DNA of 64,000 nucleotides from Macrocybe gigantea (taxonomy: Eukaryota; Basidiomycota; Agaricomycetes; Agaricales; Callistosporiaceae), in the NCBI GenBank assembly GCA_011319805.1, contig SJRY01000283.1, forward strand, positions 124,001 through 188,000, written 5' to 3'. Shown piece by piece: positions 57,584 to 64,000 of the stretch. The notes beneath the pieces are model-generated. The model was not told the origin of the DNA. It saw only the letters and a list, made by a program, of their open reading frames with translations, and made no database searches. The position numbers were made by a program, and so were the translations under genes. Within the stretch, counting starts at the first letter, position 1; each line of letters starts with the position of its first letter.

Positions 57584-58690
57584 CTACCGAATCAAAAACC
57601 TTCTCGCGATCGGGAAGCGACTCGTATAGCGAGCCTGAGACGACGGCCCACCTTGCCGCTGATTGGCTTGCAGGACGTCCAAGGTACGGATGGCTCTCCG
57701 CAACGCTTGGCGACGAGCTGGCAGCTGCAGGCGGAGAGGATAGCGCATGGTATACGCCTTGATAGTCGAGATGGCCTTGGGGAAGGGCGCGCTGACGGGG
57801 GTGACGCTTTGGACTTCTGACACGGGCGCCGAGATGATGTCAAGCGTGATCACGGAGGGTTCTGGTATTGGTATCATCCGTTTCTGCTCCGCCCGTCTGA
57901 CAAAGCCCTTGATACAGCCGACGAACCACATGAGGTGCAAAGGTAATATCGACGCAAGGATGATAGCAGGAACGACAGATCCTCCGGTCGCGACGTTCCG
58001 ATTGTCCTCAAAGAAGTAGGAAATCCCAAGAACGATGTGGAAAAGGATCCTTGTCAGGAAAAATGCACAGGCGAAGAGAACGTTGCTTCTAAATCGCGGG
58101 TATAATATCGTGAATCCGAGAACGAATGTGGGTATCTAGCCGAAGAGCTTCGTTTACTGATAACATTCGATTATAGGAGGTATAAAAAACGACGTACCTC
58201 CATTGCTGCACCAAGACAGAAAATGTGCGCCCATGACCTTCGTATAGCGACCTCTACCACTAAAACGTAGACAGAATGGTGGACCCACCCTTCAAGAATA
58301 GATATTCGCGAGCGATAATGTATTGAACCGAGCACCAGGTCGCTGTAGAGTCAAACCAAAAAGACATTCGGACTTTTGGGCAGCAAAACATGAACAGCAA
58401 TCCACACACGCGACGAGATACGCCTGGAAGAACCGGTTGACGGCGACGGCGAATTGTGGGACCGTCCGAATATGCTGCACGCTGCCTCCAGAGGTGAAAA
58501 AATCAAAGAGGAACGGCATGCTGGCGAGGCTCATCGCTCCGCTGGTGATGGTGGTGAGCACCCATGACACTTGCTTGGGCGTCGAGAAACGCGATACCGT
58601 GACGTGGTATGAAATGACAAGGGCCAGAAACGAGAGAACGAAATCTGAGGTAGCCATCGCCATCACCATCGTCATTTCGGGGAAGGGCAT
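57584..58690 (-). CDS. TLC-domain multi-pass membrane protein
   Basis: Exons 58410-58690, 58198-58342 and 57584-58136. From ATG 58690 (MPFPEMTMVMAM) there are several helices: FVLSFLALVISYHV, SWVLTTITSGAMSLASMPFLF, FFQAYLVADLVLGSIHYR, GWVHHSVYVLVVEVAIR (paired His, as in TLC proteins), AHIFCLGAAMEIPTFVLG (Glu at the expected site), RILFHIVLGISYFF and LPLHLMWFVGC. The C-terminal tail is disordered. The TRAM-LAG1-CLN8 fold occurs in ceramide synthases and lipid-sensing proteins; the ceramide-synthase signature itself is not complete, so the role is open. A T run near 58080 is one base too long to keep the frame. It is divergent from NDC1. Confidence 0.6.
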
Positions 58691-59645
58691 AGGGTTTGAC
58701 GAGCACGTAGAGTCGGATGCCTGGGACTCGTTGTTCTTGCCGAAGTGGCAGAGAAGGACACAACCCGCTCTGTGCCTCACTTATAGCTTGTCCTGGCACC
58801 GTTTCGTCTTCGTACTAAACAAGGCTCTTTTTTTTCGGGCATAACCGCACGTGCGTCTGAGCATAAAAGACAGGGACGCATGAGTGGTAGATAGCCGCAC
58901 CAATCCCTATCGGTAGATATCTCGAGTGCCTCTTCCAGGTGGACCTTTCGGGGACCAGTCGGAAAGGCGCTCTGAAAGGATCTGCGTATGGCCAAAAGCG
59001 AACTGCCGGATATGACACGGCACGACCGCATTGGTTCTTTCGGTGATAGATTACATTTAGGGCACGAACGTGCGATCAAAAACAGAGTCGTCGAGATACG
59101 ATATAAAAGCAATGTGCTTGGATGGATGCATCTTTTGTCGATTGTCTTGACAAGCCTCCTTTCTTCTCGCAAGGATCGTGTTTTGGGAGACTCAGCTCAC
59201 CTGTTGCGCGAGTGTGCGCTGGTGCACTTTTCTCTTGGGGGGTTGGACATCGTTGTCGAGCAGAGTGGTGCCATGTCGGACGCATGCGTAGCTATTTGTC
59301 TTTTAGCGGGCGCCTTGAGGCAGTTGCGATAAAGATGCTTCTTGCTGAGATTGAACTGTTCGCAAATTGGATTTTTCTTTACTCTCTTTCTGATCATGTG
59401 GCGCTCTCGAGGGTCAGCCGTTGTAAAGTGATAATAATGGCGTACTTTTTTTAAAATTCAAAATCAAGGATCGGCACCATTCGTGCTGGTCTTCTCTGAT
59501 GCTGTAGTAGTTGGTCGATGCATTGCAGCTCAGGGGTCCGGATCACGTGACCTGCGTGATTTTGCGAACGTGACTCTCATCACGCGCGTCTGGCAACTTT
59601 TCTCGTTCTCCATCCTACAACGGCGCCATCGAGCAGCGGGCAGTC
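58691..59645. other. Divergent intergenic region between TLC gene and NDC1
   Basis: Just under 1 kb with only overlapping short frames on both strands and no motif. It must carry both upstream regions. Confidence 0.45.
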
Positions 59646-62063
59646 ATGTCGAGCCCACAGCAATTCGCTATGCCCTCGGTGCGCGCAACGACGTCAAAGC
59701 TTTCTGCGCGATCTTCTCCGTCGATTCCTCCGGCTACCCAAGTTTACGAGCCCGCAGCCAGAGCTGTGTTGCGACATAGGCAAATCACGTCGATATTTCC
59801 TTTTTCCCTCCTCTTCTGTTGGCTTTCTACGGTCGCTTGGATTGTGTGGAGCTTAGGGGGTCCATCGAGTGTCGGCCTTACGGGCATCCTTGTGTTGCCG
59901 TTTTGGCCTATGACTTTGTTTAGCGCTTTCGTTGCGTGGGCATTTGTAGCCTTGCCAGCCATCGTGCTACGAAAAATCTACTTAAATTGTGCGTATTGCT
60001 TCTTCGGCCCCGTGTCTATGACTGACAATATTTCTAGCATCAAGGTCGTGTACGACGTCCCCTTCAACGACGCTGAGCGCCGCACTGGCCCGGACAAGCA
60101 CAACTCGCGCGCTCACGACTTACGCCATCTCTTCCTTTTTCATGCTTGCATTTCATGTAGGCATTGCCTACAAATACGAGAAGGGTCCGCGAGGGGACCC
60201 AAGGCTGGGTATCTTTGTTAAATCTAGGTAAGTCCGCCTTCTAATCATGACCATGCCGGTGAAGCCTTACCAGGTTCCCGACTGTGTAGGAAACACCCAC
60301 ATTATCTCAATGGAAGGCTCCTTTTTCTCGCGGTCACTCAGTTGATTGCTTCTCTGGCCTTCTTGCTCAGAAATATTATGCTTGACCGGTTTGTCTTCTT
60401 CTGGCGACTTGGGTCCACGGTGTGTAGAGATGATTGTCTGTTTTTTGTGTGTTATTCTTGCTAATGCTTGAATCAAAAGCTACCGGCACGAGACATCCCG
60501 TCCGTGTCCTTGACGTACTTGGCGCGATTGCTATCACATCCATTTTCACGACTATCACCATTCCATGCGCTACTGTCATCTACGCCCTCGCACGTTTCAC
60601 ACTTCCCTTATTATACCGACTCCCTTTGTTTCACCTTGCTCTTCGGCCATTCACGGCCCATTTCCTTCGAGGATCCTGGACATTACTTTTACCTATTCGT
60701 CATTATGGATTGATATGCAGAGCTTGGTCACTAGTATTCACGACCGTGTTCATATGGGAAGTATCGGAAACTGTATTTGAAGCCTATTGCACGAAGGTGC
60801 GTTATGGATACAGTTATGCCCTTTTGGCTCATCTGATAACCTCTTTTGTAGCCTGTGGTCGTCTCGCACATGACACCGGACCCAAATTCAACACTCATCT
60901 CTGGAATTTCCTCAACGGACGGAGTGTTCAGATATTTCGCTTACTCTGAACTCAGGGATTTCGCAGCAGACCCTTCGACGGCTGCAAGCATGCGACGGAG
61001 TGCTCTATTTGCCGATCAAAAGTACCAACCGAGTCTATGGAGCCACCTCGTTCGAGAGATCCTCTTAGTGCTTGGCAACGACTACCAGCTCTTCCTGCGA
61101 AGAGGCGCACCACCCACACCTGCACCCCCTCCGGCAACTCCAAAACCGCCCATCTCTGCCGGCCCTCCCATCGCCACGCCGATTTCGTTGATTAAGAAAC
61201 CGATTTATCAACCCGGGCATCGCTCGCCTATTCAGTCCGTTATGGAATCTTTGAGTTCCGAAGGCCCATTTGCGAAGGCTTTGGACGCGGGTGCTGACGC
61301 TGCGCACATTCCCGAGTTGTTCAGGTCCGTCGAAGCCGTGGTCTTACCTTCGTCTCCGAAGAAGCCGGAGGATACCAAAACGGAGGCCGCACCTAGCTCT
61401 TCCCCTCCAAAAGAGGATGGCTGGACGAAAATGGGCCAGGCGCTGCATCGATTCATGCCGTTCTGGATTTTGGAGTACAAGAGGCGGCTTAGCGCTTGGT
61501 GGTCACAAGACAGACTCCACAGGAAGGTGCAGAAGTGTTTGCCAAATAGAGAGATGGACGTCGTCATTGTTGAAGGTAGGGCCCCGAATGCTTGTCTCTG
61601 AAGCGTGCAGGAATGCAAATTCATCGGTCCTTTCCAGCATTATCCCATCTCGTCTGTGCCTCATTGACGGAAGACAAGTTTGGTGTAGTGCAAAGAGATA
61701 CGCCAAAAATCATCGAAGCGATGCTGTCCTTCTTTCGGCCGTTGAGGAGTATCAAATCGAGATACAACAGCTATATATTCCTCCGCCCCCAAACGCAGAG
61801 ATTTCGCTCAAGGAACTCGAAAAAGCGGAGGCAAGTCGCATTGAGGTGGCGCTGTCTGGAGAGACTCTAGGCTTCGTGGCAGATGGTACGTCGTTATGTT
61901 TTCTTCCTTCTCGCCCCCACTTGCTAAGCGTTTCTCCCGATCTTGTGCAGCATTAAAAGAGGGCGTTGCGAGGATCACACGGACATTTGGAGATAAATTG
62001 TTAGCGTTCAAGTTTCCTCCGAGAACAGCGCAAAAATTGCAGGGGTTCTTGGAGTATTGCTAG
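59646..62063 (+). CDS. NDC1: Nucleoporin NDC1 (nuclear pore / spindle pole body membrane protein)
   Basis: NDC1 anchors nuclear pores and, in fungi, spindle pole bodies in the nuclear envelope. Exons: 59646-59988, 60038-60227, 60290-60419, 60480-60796, 60852-61575, 61638-61885, 61951-62063. The N-terminus (MSSPQQFAMPSVRATTSK) precedes six hydrophobic segments (IFPFSLLFCWLSTVAWIVW, LLFLAVTQLIASLAFLL, VLDVLGAIAITSIF among them). RPFTAHFLRGSWTLLLPIRH and FAYSELRDFA, ADQKYQPSLWSHLVRE follow. The C-terminal domain has ALSHLVCASLTEDKFGVVQ, AVEEYQIEI and the end GDKLLAFKFPPRTAQKLQGF. Two one-base shifts are needed (at the 60419/60480 join and near 61735). No other damage. Head-to-head with the TLC gene. 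Confidence 0.75.
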
Positions 62064-62273
62064 TACCAGGTAAACAGAATAATACATGTATACTCTTTTT
62101 CTCCAAATTTTTGGGTCCGGGAAATCTCTGTAACTCCTGGATGCTCCATACATCGCTGTAAGACTGCGGTCTGATATCAAAGACTATTTTGCATGACGGC
62201 CAGCAGATGTTATATTCCAGCCTCGCATAGCATTACATGGCGAAAAGGACATCAAATATATCAACAGACAGCA

Positions 62274-64000
62274 CTACACTACCGAAGAATAATAATGCAC
62301 AGATCTCTTTCTTGTCGCTGCTCGACCGTTCACCGGCATATCGTAAGAAGGCGACGTTTTGCCTTTCTTCATCACCGGCTCATCCTCTTTTGAGTTTCCG
62401 TCGTGAGATCGCTTAGACGAGGTTGACGGCACAAAGCGAGACCCTAGTTCATCATGATCTATGGGTTTCGGTTCAGGGTGTCGGAGTGGGTCGGGAACGT
62501 GGTCAATGATATTCTCCTTGTCAGGCCAGTCAGTTCTTGAAAGAGCCTTCTCCCAAAATTTGCGTAATTGCTGATGATTAGCGAAAGCCAGCGGATCCGG
62601 AGGAACTAGAAAATCATCGTCGTTTTCGGCGGTCGCCTCATCGTCGGTCTCGGAATCACCTTCGGAGCCGATACTGGCTAGAAGCTGCTTTTCGTACTCG
62701 TGCCACGCGGCGACAGGACGGATAATTGACTTGTACCATGCTTGCAATGGTGGACTCTGCAGGAACGCGAATCTGAACCCGACATAGTCATCAGGGTCTC
62801 TGAAGAAACTCGTTTTGTTTAGACCGCCTTTGACTGTTCCATCGTCGAGTTCGATCGCTTCATCGAAAAGCTGACCAACGAGGGACCTTGCGTTAGGGAC
62901 AGCTTTGTGTTGCAGGTAGCGAAATGCGTGATAGAGCACGACGTAGATGAACGATTCCATGTCATCTTGAACAACATGTGGCTTGCCAGGATGCTTGAGC
63001 AGCATCGCGGAAATGAACTGCCAGGTACCCTGCGAAAGCAAGGGGTAAGATTCAGATCAGCGAAGAATGAAGTAGAACTCACAGTGCGATAAGGCATGAG
63101 GGGTCTCTCAACGCCAGACTTGGGAATGCGCTTAGCCAAATCCCAGTCATTCAGTATACCGCGTCCATCGAAAGTCATCATGACGTTCTTCCCGCTGACA
63201 TCGCGATGCAGGATTCTGCATTTTACGAAGGCGTCTTCGTGACCTACGCAATGTATGAGAAATCAATTTGTCTTCAAAAACCCTCATGCGCATACCGATG
63301 AAAGCATCATACGTAACTTGCAGCAGTTGTTTCGACGACGTAAGGGACGAGATATGTTTTCCTATGAAGTCTTCAACGAAGCGATGGTGAATGCGTTCGA
63401 TTGCAAAGTATTGACCGCATTTCCACCACGGTCGTTTCAGGCTTGTGGCAGGGTTATAGAAAACCGAGTCTACTTCGACGCCTTGTATTTGGGACAAGGT
63501 GTGATGGCCATCCAGGTCATCACCACAAACCAGTCGAGGAACGTTTCGAACGCCAGCAGCATTAAGTTCGAGGAGGATGTCTGCTTCTTTTTCCGTCATT
63601 ACGGCACGCCACGAATCTTTGAGGAAATAGAGTTTGCCCGTGGCCTTCTCGTATACGGGATATGCTCGCGTTGCCCGTCCGATGAGGGAGTCCGGCCGCG
63701 CCAGCCAGCCCCATGCTATGAATTCTCGGTCAGCCCCCAAGTTATTGTCAGGAACCTTGAAAATATAGGCAGGATACCCAGAGTACTTCCTCCAGTCTGA
63801 CAGGTGCTCCTTGGCGAGTTGCGTCTCTTCTGCGGTCGCCTTTCGTACTGTGGGATCACGGCCCCGCCCGATATCGGAAAGATGAACGAACCGCCAAAGG
63901 AACTCTGCCAGGATTCCGGATTGGTCATGTATGTCGAACCGTGCAGTGACGACAGCACCTGAGCGATCCCAGCGGATGAAGCGAACAAAAGGGTAAAAGA
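62274..64000 (-). CDS. FunK1 fungal-type protein kinase, 5' end beyond the window
   Basis: The gene enters from the right edge: exon 63296-64000 (continuing), 63083-63243 and 62274-63029, with introns of 52-53 bp and consistent phases. Domains in order: FVRFIRWDRSGAVV, LAEFLWRFVHLSD, YEKATGKLYFLKDSWR with the ATP lysine, HRDVSGKNVMM catalytic loop, ILNDWDLAKR, GTWQFISAMLLKHPGK and VVQDDMESFIYVVLYHAFRY. An acidic insert (EGDSETDDEAT) and a basic disordered end follow. It is a close paralog of the 16.7-kb gene but in the opposite orientation and undamaged, so it serves as a template for judging the shifts in that copy. Substrate unknown. Confidence 0.9.

Noticed and set aside
60468..60713. Alternative plus-strand frame in NDC1 after the third intron
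   Set aside because: It follows the strict splice phase, but the overlapping frame matches NDC1 (RPFTAHFLRGSWTLLLP), so I prefer a one-base shift at the join.
1..64000. CRISPR arrays, tRNA or rRNA genes, bacterial operons
   Set aside because: No regularly spaced repeats, no convincing cloverleaf A/B boxes and no rRNA sequence were seen by eye; a tRNAscan-type search would be needed to exclude a missed tRNA.

Overview
The window is nuclear DNA of a mushroom-forming fungus (Basidiomycota, probably Agaricomycetes). The evidence is intron-dense genes (most introns 48-70 bp, GT-AG or GC-AG), FunK1-type fungal kinases, a DUF6534 membrane protein, a fungal L-amino-acid oxidase, an E-class P450 and a Ty1/copia retroelement. 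I see no rRNA, tRNA or CRISPR array.

Layout. 0-3 kb: the 3' end of a copia element whose LTR abuts, and apparently interrupts, a crinkler-like kinase gene. 3-12.5 kb, + strand, GC-rich: a TRIC-like membrane protein, the pseudo-enzyme ECM14 (M14 carboxypeptidase fold), the autophagy scaffold ATG13, and a KRE6/SKN1-like beta-glucan gene without a recognisable catalytic domain. 13.8-16 kb: L-amino-acid oxidase. 16.3-19.2 kb: a FunK1 kinase gene with an inverted copy of part of its own exon upstream. 19.4-20.8 kb (-): arylamine N-acetyltransferase. 21.4-28.8 kb (+): a short-chain dehydrogenase, a large conserved protein of unknown function and a small conserved protein. 29.8-31.9 kb (-): a DUF6534 protein built from about 20 very small exons. 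33.4-35.5 kb (+): cytochrome P450. 35.5-39.4 kb: nothing I can assign. 39.5-45.1 kb: an SAM methyltransferase, an unrecognised minus-strand multi-exon gene and a DMA1-like FHA-RING ubiquitin ligase. 48-49.2 kb (-): a bacterial-type tungstate-binding protein. 50.5-53.8 kb: RNase P subunit RPP1 and replication factor SLD3, divergent from a 135-bp shared promoter. 54-64 kb: an MFS transporter, a TLC-domain protein, nucleoporin NDC1 and a second, intact FunK1 gene running off the right edge.

Housekeeping genes (ATG13, RPP1, SLD3, NDC1, DMA1) alternate with environment-facing ones (LAAO, NAT, SDR, P450, MFS, FunK1). There is no clear single gene cluster. Many conserved genes carry isolated one-base frameshifts, often next to homopolymers, while several neighbours (ECM14, SDR, the 1301-residue protein, P450) close perfectly over 8-12 exons. 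I treat most of these shifts as possible assembly indels and give gene spans rather than calling pseudogenes. The most distinctive signals are the inverted FunK1 fragment, the many microexons (7-18 nt), the six GC-AG introns, the LTR junction inside a kinase gene, and the fungal tungstate-binding protein.
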